Assembly (NCBI GenBank): GCA_022432975.1 | Contig: CM039503.1 | Span: forward strand, 53,814,466 to 53,878,465 | Source: Begonia masoniana | Lineage: Eukaryota; Streptophyta; Magnoliopsida; Cucurbitales; Begoniaceae | Direction of reading: 5' to 3' | Length of the DNA: 64,000 nt | In this document: positions 48,501 to 60,404 of the stretch, piece by piece | Numbering within the stretch: the stretch's first letter is position 1 | Layout of the letters: each line of letters begins with the position of its first letter | The notes under the pieces: model-generated | What the model was told of the DNA's origin: nothing | What the model saw: the letters and a program-made list of their open reading frames with translations, nothing else | Database searches by the model: none | Translations under genes and position numbers: made by a program

Positions 48501-51500
48501 TTGCTATATTAGAAGGACCGAAGAGGTCCATGTGAAGGAGTTGGAGAGGCTTAGAGGTAGATATCTCACTCTTAGATTTAAAAGAAGATTTGATCTGCTT
48601 GCCCATTTGACAAGCCTCACAGACTTTATCCTTTTCAAAGGATATCTTAGGAATCCCTCTAACTAAGTCATCCTTAGTAATCTTAGCTAAGGTATCCATT
48701 CCTACGTGTCCTAATCTTCTATGCCAAATCCAAGCATCACGAGAAGAATTAACAGCAAGGCATTTCTCATTAACATGCTCAACAACATCCATATCAATAA
48801 CATAGATATTTTCTTTTCTATAACCAGTTAACAGAGTTTTATCATTAGATGCATCTTTAATTATGCAGGAGTTAGATTTAAAAATCACTTCATATCCTTT
48901 ATCGCATAATTGACTAATACTAAGCAGATTATACTTTAATCCTTCAACTAACAGCACATTTTCAATAATAAGATTAACACTGTTACCTATATTGCCGATG
49001 CCAACAATTTTGCCCTTTTGGTTTCCACCAAAAGTAACATTTCCTTTCTTTTTGTTGACAACAGCAAACATGGTTGAGTCTCCTGTCATATGCCTCGAAC
49101 ATCCACTGTCGAGGTACCACTGATTTCTTTCAGGAGAGCTGTCAACCTGCAAAACAGGAGATCAAGTTGTCTTCTTTGGTACCCAAACTTTTTGGGTCCT
49201 AGAGTTAGGTCTGGTTCCCTTGGGAACCCATTGAAGTCTACAATCAGGCCTACTTTTTCCTGTTTTGAGTGGACATACATATGATTTATGTCCTGCCTCA
49301 TTGCATGCATGGCAAACAACAGATTTAACAAAAAAGTCTTATATTCTCTCTTTTTGTTATCACCAGTATATCCAATGCCTGCTCTATCAAAGGTCATTCT
49401 TTGATCATTTATCAACATGTTCAGTTTATTACTACTAAGAGTCAATTTCTTAACAAAATAGTCTAAAAATTCATTTTTCTTTTTCAGTTCATACACTTCC
49501 TTTTCAAGCTGATTGTTTTCATTTTCTTGCTTCTCAATTAATCTTGCATTTTCCTTTTTCAATGCATTGTACTTAGTTTTTAACATGCTGAATTGTTTTA
49601 CTAGATCATTAAAAGCATCTACTATATCTCCATCATCGTCATCAATTTCACTGTCACTTAAGGTACAAGGAGATATAGAACTAACCTTATCTTCGTGAGC
49701 CATAAAACAGAGGTTAGCAACTTCCTCATCTTCTGAAGAAGAAGTGTCACTTTCACATTCATCCCAGGTAGCCTTCATGGCCTTCTTCTTGAGCTTTTTG
49801 GGAAATTTCTTCGCCTGAGGGCAATCTGCCTTCATATGGCCAGGCTTGCCGCAACCAAAGCAGGTGATTTCCTTCTCTTTTTGGGGTTTTTCACCCTTTG
49901 GAAATCTTCTTCCCTGCATTCTCTTCCTTTGGAGGAATTTGCTGAACCTCCTAGTGATGAGAGCTAAATCCTCATCACCTTCATCTACATCTTCCTCATC
50001 AGATTCTTCATGTTTACTGGAGGAGGCAGAGGAGGCCTTCATGGCAATGTCCTTTCTCTTAGAGACCTCTTTCTCTTTGAGGTCCTCCTTTTCATTTTCC
50101 CTCATTGTGATCTCATGCGTCATGAGAGATCCAATGAGTTCCTCGAGCTTGAGAACCTTAAGATCCCGAGCTTCTTGAATGGCTGTCACCTTTGGTTGCC
50201 AGACTCTGGGTAGGCATCTTAGAATTTTTCTTACCTGTTCTTCACCTGTGTAAGTCTTACCGAGAGCTTTTAAACCATTAGTAATGTTAGTGAACCGAGT
50301 AAACATAGATGAAATAGTCTCATCCTTTATCATGATAAAAAGTTCATACTCGTGTACTAACATATTTAATTTGCTCTCTTTTACTTGATTCGTGCCCTCG
50401 TGTGTAACCTCTAAAAGATGCCAAATCTCTTGGGCACTCTCACACCCTTGCACTCTATTAAATTCATCTCTATTAAGAGCACAGTACAGGGTGTTTACAG
50501 CCTTAGCATTAAGGCTTAGATTTCTCTTATCGGACTCAGTTAACTCAGAGGAGACCTTAGGGATACTTTTCCCTTCAACAGTTTTCATGGCCTTAAAAGG
50601 ACCATTTTCTATAATACACCAGGTCTCGTAGTCTATGGCTTGAATGAATATTTTCATTCTAGACTTCCAATAGACATAGTCACTACCATCAAAGAATGGA
50701 GGTCTATTTGTTGCCTGACCTTCTATTTGGGAGTTGTTAATGTTGAATGCCATTTCAGATACAGCAATATCTCTTAGATAAACAACTTAGACAATAAATA
50801 CCTTGCTCTGATACCAATTGTAGGACCGTAATTGTCGAAGAGGGGGGGGGTGAATTAGACTTTTTGATTTTACTAATTTAGACTTAATTTCTCTTCTTGA
50901 TTAAAACTTAAATTTAACACAAGTATTCAAATAATGTAAAGAGAGAGAGAGAGAAATTCGACACCAGTACTTTTTACGTGGTTCGGCCAAACTGCCTACG
51001 TCCACGCTTCAAGGCTCACCCCTTGAAGATCCTTACCCTTCTCCTCACGAGAATAACTAGATCGGGATTCCGGGCTCCGATCAACTGCCTTTACAATTCT
51101 GGATTGAACTTGCCGGGCGTCAATCCACTGCCTTTACAAATGATTTGTATTTGTGAAATAGATCACAGACTACACTCTCACAGCAGAAGTCTCAAGTTCG
51201 AGTTTTGAGAGATGTACAGTGATTACAGAGTATGAAAACTTTTGCAGCTTAGGGCTATCAATTGAAAATTCGCAAAAGTTCTTCCTTCGTGTTTTGAGCT
51301 TGACTTATATACTCTGTATATTCTTCTTCTCCGAATTGAATGCATCTATCTTCAAATGAGAAAATGTTACCGTTGGGAAGCATCCGTACGAAACAACATT
51401 TATCCGTTGCAATCTGAAAGTGTTGTTCGTCTCGCCATTAATGTTCTGGAGTTAAAGCTTGAAAACGACGTCACTGTAGCTTCGCGCTGGCTTTGAATTC

Positions 51501-54500
51501 TGGCGGAAACATGCATCGGCAGAGACAGTTTAAATTAAAGCTGGCCACGTCATCGGTAAATGCAACTTGTAGGGCCATCGTCGATGATTCTTTGAATGCC
51601 ATCGGCAGATGATTCTTTGAATGCCATCGGCAGATGATTCTTTGAATGCCATCGGCAGATGATTCTTTGAATGCCATCGGCAGATGATTCTTTGAATGCC
51701 ATCGGCAGATGATTCTTTGAATGCCATCGGCAGATGATTCTTTGAATGCCATCGGCAGATGATTCTTTGAATGCCATCGGCAGATGATTCTTTGAATGCC
51801 ATCGGCAGATGATTCTTTGAATGCCATCGGCAGATGATTCTTTGAATGCCATCGGCAGATGATTCTTTGAATGCCATCGGCAGATGATTCTTTGAATGCC
51901 ATCGGCAGATGATTCTTTGAATGCCATCGGCAGATGATTCTTTGAATGCCATCGGCAGATGATTCTTTGAATGCCATCGGCAGATGATTCTTTGAATGCC
52001 ATCGGCAGATGATTCTTTGAATGCCATCGGCAGATGATTCTTTGAATGCCATCGGCAGATGATTCTTTGAATGCCATCGGCAGATGATTCTTTGAATGCC
52101 ATCGGCAGATGATTCTTTGAATGCCATCGGCAGATGATTCTTTGAATGCCATCGGCAGATGATTCTTTGAATGCCATCGGCAGATGATTCTTTGAATGCC
52201 ATCGGCAGATGATTCTTTGAATGCCATCGGCAGATGATTCTTTGAATGCCATCGGCAGATGATTCTTTGAATGCCATCGGCAGATGATTCTTTGAATGCC
52301 ATCGGCAGATGATTCTTTGAATGCCATCGGCAGATGATTCTTTGAATGCCATCGGCAGATGATTCTTTGAATGCCATCGGCAGATGATTCTTTGAATGCC
52401 ATCGGCAGATGATTCTTTGAATGCCATCGGCAGATGATTCTTTGAATGCCATCGGCAGATGATTCTTTGAATGCCATCGGCAGATGATTCTTTGAATGCC
52501 ATCGGCAGATGATTCTTTGAATGCCATCGGCAGATGATTCTTTGAATGCCATCGGCAGATGATTCTTTGAATGCCATCGGCAGATGATTCTTTGAATGCC
52601 ATCGGCAGATGATTCTTTGAATGCCATCGGCAGATGATTCTTTGAATGCCATCGGCAGATGATTCTTTGAATGCCATCGGCAGATGATTCTTTGAATGCC
52701 ATCGGCAGATGATTCTTTGAATGCCATCGGCAGATGATTCTTTGAATGCCATCGGCAGATGATTCTTTGAATGCCATCGGCAGATGATTCTTTGAATGCC
52801 ATCGGCAGATGATTCTTTGAATGCCATCGGCAGATGATTCTTTGAATGCCATCGGCAGATGATTCTTTGAATGCCATCGGCAGATGATTCTTTGAATGCC
52901 ATCGGCAGATGATTCTTTGAATGCCATCGGCAGATGATTCTTTGAATGCCATCGGCAGATGATTCTTTGAATGCCATCGGCAGATGATTCTTTGAATGCC
53001 ATCGGCAGATGATTCTTTGAATGCCATCGGCAGATGATTCTTTGAATGCCATCGGCAGATGATTCTTTGAATGCCATCGGCAGATCAACTTGCCACGTCA
53101 TCGGCAGAAGCTTCAAGTGTAATCGGCAAGAACAACTTGCCACGTCATCGGCAGAAGCTTCAAGTGTAATCGGCAAGAACAAACTTGCCACGTCATCGGC
53201 AGAAAGCCTTCCTTCACTTTGTCGTTGTAGCGATCGGCATAGGAATGCTTCTTTGTCTTTTAGCGATCGGCATAAGAGCAGTTGACACGTCATCGGCATA
53301 TGTCTTCACGGATGCTATCGGCAGATGGAAAACTCAAAACGACGTCTTCTTCTGCTTAGCAATCGGCAGAGGGCTTCATTGTACAGTCATCGGCGAAGCC
53401 CGAGTTTTACAGCCCTATTTTTTCTGTTCTGCTTTGTATACTCAAGCCGATTTTATAGACAACCTAAATATTCCAAATAAACTCATATTTAATACTCATT
53501 AAGTACACAGAATCAAATTGAATATTTAATACACACGTACATAATCAAAAACAAATTATGACTTAAACACTCTATAAGTCAACAGTAATGACCGTCACGT
53601 CCCGTCAGCACATAAGATTACATTATAGAATGAAAAAAACGACCCTCATTACTTTGATTTTTAAAACGCACAAATATATGAGTTGAAAGATTTCACTACC
53701 ACTTGACTTATTTCAGCGATATTATACACCGACGGCAAGAGAACTAGCTCGTCTAGCGGGAATTGAAAGAGCTCCGATCCTCCATCACTTTGTAGAATCA
53801 CTATCAGGTGCGGCCACAATTCGTGCTTTCGACCAAGAAGACCGATTTGTCGATGCAAACCTTGCTCTCATCGACAACCACTCGAGGCCTTGGTTTCACA
53901 ATGTTTCGGCCATGGAATGGCTGTCTTTTCGGCTTAATTTGCTGTCAAATTTCGTCTTCGCCTTCTCTCTTGTTTTGCTGGTGACACTCCCAGAAGGAAT
54001 CATCAATCCAAGTAAGTAGATGTTCATCTTGATTTTCATTTTAGCAAAGATTGATGAAAGAACAAAGAGATTTTCTGATGTTTCAGTTTGTGTTTTTCTC
54101 AACAGGCATTGCAGGCTTGGCAGTAACATATGGGATAAACTTGAATGTTCTCCAAGCTTCAATTATATGGAACATTTGCAATGCTGAAACCAAGATGATT
54201 TCAGTCGAAAGAATTCTTCAGTACTCGAACCTTCCAAGCGAAGCCCCTCTCGTCGTCGAAGATAGTCGACCCCCAAGCGATTGGCCACAAGTCGGAACAA
54301 TTTGCTTCAAGAACTTGCACGTATGTTTGTTCCAACTTTTAAATTCGCCTCTTCAAATAAGCCGACACCAAATTGAGGGCATTTTTATAACTTTTTTGTT
54401 GCAGATTCGCTATGCAGAACATCTGCCATATGTTCTGAAGAACATCAACTGCACCTTTCCGGGACGGAAAAAGATAGGTGTGGTCGGAAGGACGGGGAGT

Positions 54501-55404
54501 GGGAAATCAACTCTAATTCAGGCCATTTTTAGGATTGTGGAACCTAGCGAGGGAAGTATTATAATCGACGACGTCGACATAAGTAGGATCGGACTTCATG
54601 ATTTGAGATCCAGGATTAGCATCATTCCTCAGGATCCCTCCATGTTTGAAGGGACAATTAGAGGAAACCTTGACCCACTAGATCACCACTCAGACAATGA
54701 AATTTGGGAGGTAAATATTCTTAAAATCTATATCTTCCATATTTGAAGAAAGCTGCTAATCTTCAATGGAGAATCCTAACAATTTATAAACACAGGCTCT
54801 AGACAAGTGTCAACTAGGCGATATGGTGCGGTCAAAGGAGGAAAAACTGGATTCTTCAGGTCAGGCTCCTAAACTCAAAACTGAAAACTAATGAAAGTAT
54901 TTGTTATCTTGTGAGCAAATGATATGCATACATACCTTGTGGGTGACAGTGGTTGAAAATGGAGAAAACTGGAGTGTAGGACAGAGGCAGTTGTTCTGTA
55001 TAGGAAGAGCTCTGCTCAAGAGAAGCAGCATTCTAGTACTCGATGAGGCGACGGCCTCGATCGATTCTGCAACGGACGGGATCGTGCAGAAGATATTTTC
55101 TCAAGAGTTCAAAGATCGGACGATAGTGACAATAGCTCACAGAATCCACACAGTTATAGACAGTGATCTCGTCTTGGTTCTCAGTGACGGTGAGTTTTCC
55201 TTTATAACCCAAATTGCAACTTTAACTCGCCTGAGTCAGAGAATTAATGGAGGATTATCATTATGTGTTCAAACAGGGAAAATTGTAGAGTACGACTCAC
55301 CTGGAAAGCTCCTAGAGAGAGATGATTCTTCCTTCTCCAGACTTATTAAGGAATACTCTATGAGATCACAAAGCTTCAACAGTTTTGCAAATTTGAGCAA
55401 CTAA
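36545..55404 (+). CDS. ABC transporter C family (MRP-type) full transporter, split by a retrotransposon in intron 4
   Basis: Ten coding exons: 36545-38911, 39031-39117, 39208-39849, 39929-40093, 53717-54011, 54106-54320, 54405-54710, 54796-54859, 54950-55189 and 55277-55404. They join in phase to 1,502 codons, a usual ABCC length. Hydrophobic N-terminal segments (TMD0) are followed by TMD1. NBD1 has Walker [10 protein letters not shown] (about 658), signature MSGGQKQR (about 752) and [17 protein letters not shown]2 contains [16 protein letters not shown]2 has [10 protein letters not shown] (about 1284), WSVGQRQ (about 1389) and [15 protein letters not shown] proteins export glutathione or glucuronide conjugates and other organic anions, mostly into the vacuole or across the plasma membrane; the substrate here is unknown. 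The N-terminal wording recalls the ABCC15 group, from memory only. Intron 4 (40,094-53,716) is 13.6 kb because of the inserted element, but no coding base is lost. An upstream exon could replace the start. Confidence 0.92.
40510..40514. other. Left target-site duplication GTAAT
   Basis: GTAAT directly before the left LTR. The same five bases follow the right LTR at 53,585-53,589. This fixes the element ends and shows the two LTRs belong to one insertion. Confidence 0.95.
40515..43211 (-). repeat. Left LTR (3' LTR of the element), 2,697 bp
   Basis: On the plus strand it starts TGTAGGACCGTAATTG and ends CTCTATAAGTCAACA. The first 715 bp or so match the right LTR almost exactly, with only small indels noticed (for example near 41,090-41,200). 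The middle is the 47-bp array. The last 110 bp again parallel the right LTR. About 290 bp that follow the array in the right LTR (53,200-53,480) are absent here. Confidence 0.93.
41232..43098. repeat. 47-bp tandem array, about 39.7 copies, in the left LTR
   Basis: The unit begins CCACGTCATCGGCAGAAGCT and continues through TTCAAGTGTAATCGGC to AAGAACAACTTG. The marker ACGTCAT recurs every 47 bp from 41,234 to 43,067 (39 intervals). Copies look identical; I saw no variant unit until the last, which ends AATCGGTAAATAAACTC. This uniformity implies very recent expansion or homogenisation. Each unit carries CCACGTCA, a bZIP-type ACGT core (TGACGTGG on the other strand). Confidence 0.95.
43212..43227 (-). 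other. Polypurine tract of the Sirevirus-like element
   Basis: The minus strand reads AAAAAGGGGGAGAT directly before the 3' LTR start TGTTGACTTATAG. This is the purine-rich plus-strand primer and is typical of Sireviruses. Confidence 0.88.
43468..45720 (-). pseudogene. Envelope-like / putative plant transposon protein ORF of the retrotransposon, frameshifted
   Basis: Lies between RNase H and the 3' LTR, the position of the envelope-like ORF in SIRE1-type elements. It starts with an ATG at 45,720 ([19 protein letters not shown]) and passes through [33 protein letters not shown] and [14 protein letters not shown], wording I associate with the putative plant transposon protein family. A long Ser/Pro-rich region follows (about 44,200-44,720), and it ends in a Lys/Glu/Leu-rich probable coiled coil (about 44,010-44,150). 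Frame changes near 45,590, 45,390 and 44,130 split it into pieces: 45,590-45,720, 45,390-45,590, 44,103-45,371 and 43,468-44,106. No clear signal peptide or transmembrane segment was seen, so envelope-like is a positional label only. Confidence 0.75.
46046..46881 (-). pseudogene. Retrotransposon pol, RT tail and RNase H, downstream of a frameshift
   Basis: Continues pol after the frame break at about 46,885. Visible parts are the RT thumb/connection region, [20 protein letters not shown] sequence (here [19 protein letters not shown]), and RNase H with [37 protein letters not shown] and a C-terminal [14 protein letters not shown]. It ends with a stop at 46,046. The catalytic Asp/Glu residues of RNase H are present. 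Confidence 0.9.
46882..49161 (-). CDS. Retrotransposon pol: protease, integrase, reverse transcriptase (truncated by frameshift)
   Basis: Copia pol order. Protease: [16 protein letters not shown]-pre-integrase and HHCC finger: [13 protein letters not shown] and CEACQMGK. Integrase core: [22 protein letters not shown] and [14 protein letters not shown]. Reverse transcriptase: [40 protein letters not shown] and [10 protein letters not shown]. The frame ends at a TAG (46,884-46,882) soon after MMGELKF, where one T fewer than expected in a T-run shifts the frame; the rest of pol is at 46,046-46,881. Upstream, a TGA at 49,164-49,162 separates pol from the gag zinc-knuckle frame. Confidence 0.93.
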   Translation of the reverse strand, partial: SPVLQVDSSPERNQWYLDSGCSRHMTGDSTMFAVVNKKKGNVTFGGNQKGKIVGIGNIGNSVNLIIENVLLVEGLKYNLLSISQLCDKGYEVIFKSNSCIIKDASNDKTLLTGYRKENIYVIDMDVVEHVNEKCLAVNSSRDAWIWHRRLGHVGMDTLAKITKDDLVRGIPKISFEKDKVCEACQMGKQIKSSFKSKSEISTSKPLQLLHMDLFGPSNIASLGGKFYAFVIVDDFSRFTWIHFLKSKDETFEIFSSFRKRVQNEKELTIIAIRSDHGGEFENDRFELLCLKHGIEHNFSSPRTPQQNGVVERKNRSLQELARTMLNENSLPKYFWAEAVSTACYVLNRVSIRPILEKTPYELWSGKTPSVKYFRAFGSKCFILNTKDNLGKFDSKSDIGIFLGYSLSSKAYRVFNRRTLVVEESVHVNFDETPQPTINVDEDDVLDNQLDSLSVEKSNDPFQIVKSLEPSSTSLDIIPVKDESADLPRDWKYIRSHPIEEILGDPSLGVKTRSSLRNLCANVAFISQIEPKKFEEAESDENWIMAMQEELNQFERSMVWELVPRPKDHPIIGTKWVYKNKLDENGIVVRNKARLVAKGYSQEEGIDFEESFAPVARLESIRMLLAFACYKNFTLFQMDVKSAFLNGYITEEVYVEQPLGFEAFDKPDHVFKLRKALYGLKQAPRAWYDRLKNFLEERNFKKGNSDSTLFTMQKEKDILLVQIYVDDIIFGSTNVKLCNEFSSLMQSEFEMSMMGELKFS
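49086..50753 (-). CDS. Retrotransposon gag (copia type, CCHC knuckle)
   Basis: Starts [13 protein letters not shown] at 50,753, about 50 bp inside the PBS. The central region has the copia gag (UBN2) wording, including [19 protein letters not shown] and [14 protein letters not shown]. The zinc knuckle [14 protein letters not shown] lies near 49,820-49,860. A Lys/Glu-rich probable coiled coil follows. A second knuckle, [14 protein letters not shown] (about 49,255-49,305), is in a different frame, so one base appears missing in the T-run near 49,330. The frame then runs out at 49,086 in an out-of-frame tail. Gag forms the particle and binds RNA. Confidence 0.9.
   Translation of the reverse strand: MAFNINNSQIEGQATNRPPFFDGSDYVYWKSRMKIFIQAIDYETWCIIENGPFKAMKTVEGKSIPKVSSELTESDKRNLSLNAKAVNTLYCALNRDEFNRVQGCESAQEIWHLLEVTHEGTNQVKESKLNMLVHEYELFIMIKDETISSMFTRFTNITNGLKALGKTYTGEEQVRKILRCLPRVWQPKVTAIQEARDLKVLKLEELIGSLMTHEITMRENEKEDLKEKEVSKRKDIAMKASSASSSKHEESDEEDVDEGDEDLALITRRFSKFLQRKRMQGRRFPKGEKPQKEKEITCFGCGKPGHMKADCPQAKKFPKKLKKKAMKATWDECESDTSSSEDEEVANLCFMAHEDKVSSISPCTLSDSEIDDDDGDIVDAFNDLVKQFSMLKTKYNALKKENARLIEKQENENNQLEKEVYELKKKNEFLDYFVKKLTLSSNKLNMLINDQRMTFDRAGIGYTGDNKKREYKTFLLNLLFAMHAMRQDINHMYVHSKQEKVGLIVDFNGFPREPDLTLGPKKFGYQRRQLDLLFCRLTALLKEISGTSTVDVRGI
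50805..50816 (-). other. Primer binding site of the Sirevirus-like element
   Basis: The minus strand reads TGGTATCAGAGC, complementary to initiator-Met tRNA, two bases inside the 5' LTR end (...CCTACA). Confidence 0.93.
51583..53082. repeat. 25-bp tandem array, 60 copies, in the right LTR
   Basis: The unit begins GATGATTCTTTGAATGCCAT and ends CGGCA. GATGATTC recurs every 25 bp from 51,583 to 53,058, giving 60 copies with no visible variation except at the first boundary (CATCGTCGATG). Because 25 is not a multiple of 3 and the minus strand has no stop in any frame, the array produces three overlapping open frames of 512-589 codons repeating a 25-residue motif ([20 protein letters not shown]...). 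These are side effects of the repeat, not genes. Confidence 0.95.
53087..53205. repeat. Two to three copies of the 47-bp unit in the right LTR
   Basis: CAACTTGCCACGTCATCGGC and following bases repeat at 47-48 bp intervals right after the 25-bp array, identical to the left-LTR unit apart from one extra A near 53,183 and divergence after 53,203. This is probably close to the ancestral copy number. Confidence 0.9.
53585..53589. other. Right target-site duplication GTAAT
   Basis: Matches 40,510-40,514 exactly, next to the terminal ...AACA of the right LTR. Confidence 0.95.
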
Positions 55405-56029
55405 ATGCAGCTACTGAGCATCTTGAACTCAAACCGATCAATCTCTGATATTTCTCACCGGAAAATTGGAGACCGGATGCTTTCAAAGGTTGAATGATGA
55501 CAGAATCAGTACCTTGAAATGGGAAAAATGCTCATCAATTCCAGGATTTGAGAATCTTAGAGAGGAAATAAAGAAAAACAATCTTACTGCTTCCAAATAC
55601 TTTCTTTAAGAACGAAGTTTCCAGAGCAAATAAATTTCAGTATTTCAACAAAGAGTTGATGATGATTACATGTCCAGAGAGAGGCACTGAGACTCCTCAA
55701 AGCTCCAAGCTTTTCTGGTTTCCATGGAATCAACACTAGAAAATCATCCAGTATATTAAAACTGAAAAAAAGGAAACTAGGCCTCTACAATTTATATCAA
55801 CAACTTGGAAAATATGGAACAAAACGAAGAAGGCTCCGACTCTGGTAGATGAATACTATAGAAGGGCCACCTTAATCAGAACAAACTCACAAATGCAGAA
55901 CACCTTCACAAGTAGTGGGGAGAGAATCAAATGAGAAATTATAACAATTTTAATTATTACCCCCATCATCTTTTTCTAATTAGATTAAACTAGTAGTCTA
56001 GTACATATGATGAGTTACATTAAAATATG
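55405..56029. other. ABCC / MSI1 3' intergenic region (convergent genes)
   Basis: Holds the 3' untranslated regions of two convergent genes, ABCC ending at 55,404 (+) and MSI1 ending at 56,030 (-). No open frame of interest. AT-rich stretches near 55,940-56,025 could supply poly(A) signals. Confidence 0.6.
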
Positions 56030-58390
<2,361 letters not shown>

Positions 58391-58445
58391 TCAATCCGAT
58401 AGTTCCAATCTCCAGAGAACCTTGCCTTTCTCTAATATATGAGAG

Positions 58446-58456
58446 TTTCCCGCCAA
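58446..58456 (-). promoter_or_regulatory. E2F site upstream of MSI1
   Basis: Plus strand TTTCCCGCCAA, read as TTGGCGGGAAA in the MSI1 direction, 71-81 bp before the ATG. It is a canonical plant E2F site. MSI1 is a known E2F-regulated gene in Arabidopsis; use of this site here is inferred. Confidence 0.65.
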
Positions 58457-58615
58457 GATTGAGGAAGAAGAGAGGATGGGGGGGACAAAAACCCTAGCTA
58501 ACAAGATTGGATAGAAGACTCCGACTGTGTGTACTGTTAAGTGTTAACAGACTGAGGACGACGGTTGAACCGGATTTTATATTGGGAAATTACCCTCTAA
58601 GTATATGTTTTTTTA

Positions 58616-59135
58616 GGAAAAATTTCAATTTAGCCCCCAACGTATAGGGTCAGTGGTCATTTGGTTCTTAACGTTTATTTTTTACCCAATCAGACCCTAT
58701 CGTATACACCATTTGCAATTCAAACTCTCACATTAAATTTGACACGTGCGCTGCTAAAACCCCAAAATACCCTCATTTTCTCGTGAAATCCCTAAAGTAA
58801 AAGTTAAATTCACCTTAAAAACATACACTATACTATCTCTCATTATTTAAATTTAAATTTACGATAGGGATTTCATTATTCAAATTTAAATTTACGATAG
58901 GGATTTCGGATAAATTTAACTTTTACTTTAAGGATTTCGGAAGAAAGAATGGTATTTTAGAGTTTTAGCAATGCACGTGCAAAGCATGTGTCAAATTTAA
59001 CGGAAAATTTAACGAGATGGTTTGAATTACGAACGGTGTATACGATAGACTCTGATTGGGTCAAAAATAAACGTTAGGAACTAAATGACCACTGACCTAA
59101 TACATTGGGAGTTAAATTAAACTTTTCATTTTTTT
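58616..59135. repeat. Foldback 1, about 520 bp
   Basis: The left arm (CCAACGTATAGGGTCAGTGG, TTCTTAACGTTTATTTTTTACC, ATCGTATACACC, and so on to AAAGTAAAAGTTAAATT) reappears as reverse complement from AAATTTAACTTTTACTTTAA to GACCACTGACCTAATACATTGG. Arms are about 190-220 bp and imperfect. The loop contains a tandem duplication of about 34 bp (TTCAAATTTAAATTTACGAT...) at 58,843-58,908. Confidence 0.85.
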
Positions 59136-60372
59136 TTTAATTTGAAACCTTAAAGTATCAAATTAAACAATTCAAACCTTAAACTATCGAAAACTTAACA
59201 AAATAGACCTAATGACTGTCTGATTTGCGTCCGTTCTACATTTTTGCCGTGAACAGTGAACGGACGCACGCTGTTTTTAATCATCCGTTTGCTCATTGTT
59301 CACATGAACAATGAACTGTTTACATTTTTTTTTCGGTTTATAAATTAATTTTAAAAAAATACTAAAAGATATTAAATTTATTTAAAAATTTTACTATGTA
59401 TTCACCACATCATGAGAAGATAATCTAAAAATTGTCGTGATGTTCTAACGCTTGTACGATTTATTATAATTTTAGTGGATTATTTTATAAAACATACGTA
59501 AAACATTATAATAAATCACACAAATATTATAAAATCATGAAAAATTTCAAATTATATTCCAATAATATAGTGAACAAGTGATAAAATTTTGCATTAAATT
59601 CAATATCGTTTGGTATTTTTATAAAATTAATTTATAACATAAAATATTACCACAAGTTACTACGTCAATTATATGATTTACCATATGTACAAGTGTTAGA
59701 AAATTATGAAACTTTTCAGATTATCTTTTCATGATATTGTGAATATGTGATAAAAATTTCAAGTAAATCCAATATTGTTTGATTTTTTTAAAATAGCCCT
59801 CAGAACGACCCCGTTTTATAAATTAATTTTACAAAAATATCAAACGATATTAGATTTTATGGAAAATTCTATCACTTGTTCATTATATTATGGGAATATA
59901 ATCTGAAAATTTTCATGATTTGATAAGATTTGTATGATTTATTATAAGTTTTTTACGTATGTTTTATAAAATAATTCACTAAAATTATAATAAATCGTAC
60001 AAGTGTTAGAAAATCACGAAAATTTTTAAATTATCTTCTCATGATGTGGTGAACATGTGGTAAAATTTTTAAGTAAATCTAATATCTTTTAGTATTTTTT
60101 TAAAAATTAATTTATAAAACGAAAAAAAAAAAACGTAAACAGTTCACTGTTCGCGTGAAGTTGAACAGTGAACGGACGGACACTGTTTTTAAGTGTCCGT
60201 CCGTTGAACAGTGAACGGACGGACGCAGTTTTTAAGCGTACGTCCGTTCTACGGCAAAAATGTAGAACAGACGCAGATCGAACAGTTACTAGGGTTTGTT
60301 TTGTTAAGTTTTTGATAGTTTAAGATTTGAATTGTTTAATTTGATACTTTAAGGTTTTAAATAAAAAAAAAT
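59135..60372. repeat. Foldback 2, about 1.24 kb, with smaller palindromes in each arm
   Basis: The left arm starts AATTTGAAACCTTAAAGTATC and has GCGTCCGTTCTACATTTTTGCC. The right arm ends as its reverse complement (GGCAAAAATGTAGAACAGACGC ... GATACTTTAAGGTTTTAAAT). Within each arm, 59,335-59,635 and 59,812-60,118 are themselves palindromic, with TTTATAAATTAATTTT at one end and its reverse complement at the other. GTGAACGGACGGAC-type short repeats lie at 60,150-60,250. Confidence 0.85.
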
Positions 60373-60404
60373 GTATATTTCGAGGTTCACATCGGTAATT
60401 TCCC

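Larger units (their letters stand above)
40515..53584 (-). mobile_element. Sirevirus-like Ty1/copia LTR retrotransposon, 13.07 kb, nearly complete
   Basis: Flanked by perfect 5-bp target duplications GTAAT (40,510-40,514 and 53,585-53,589). LTRs run 40,515-43,211 and 50,819-53,584, each TG...CA. Reading the minus strand: 5' LTR (right), PBS, gag, pol (protease, integrase, RT, RNase H), envelope-like ORF, polypurine tract, 3' LTR (left). LTRs of 2.7 kb, the copia domain order and an extra ORF after RNase H point to the Sirevirus/Maximus group. Frameshifts in gag, RT and the extra ORF mean this copy as read is not autonomous. It lies antisense in intron 4 of the ABCC gene. The two LTRs carry different tandem arrays. 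Confidence 0.95.
50819..53584 (-). repeat. Right LTR (5' LTR of the element), 2,766 bp
   Basis: On the plus strand it starts TGTAGGACCG and ends TATAAGTCAACA. It matches the left LTR over the first 720 bp or so and the last 110 bp. The middle holds a 25-bp array (51,583-53,082), two to three 47-bp units (about 53,087-53,205), and a unique stretch (53,205-53,480) in which ATCGGCA motifs recur every 30-50 bp. As the 5' LTR it would hold the element's promoter, firing antisense to ABCC. Confidence 0.93.
58584..60404. mobile_element. Composite foldback (inverted-repeat) element upstream of MSI1
   Basis: The outer ends are GGGAAATTACC at 58,584 and its reverse complement GGTAATTTCCC near 60,394-60,404. 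Inside are two foldbacks side by side (58,616-59,135 and 59,135-60,372), both non-coding. The outer ends look like plant Mutator-type or other MITE termini. No exact flanking duplication was found (left ATTTTATATT, right TTTATTATAT). It may be one old element with nested palindromes or several nested insertions. Confidence 0.65.

Noticed and set aside
51471..53299. Open frames of 512-589 codons across the 25-bp array
   Set aside because: They consist of the array read in three frames, with no domain and no unique sequence. Their presence is explained by a stop-free 25-bp unit.
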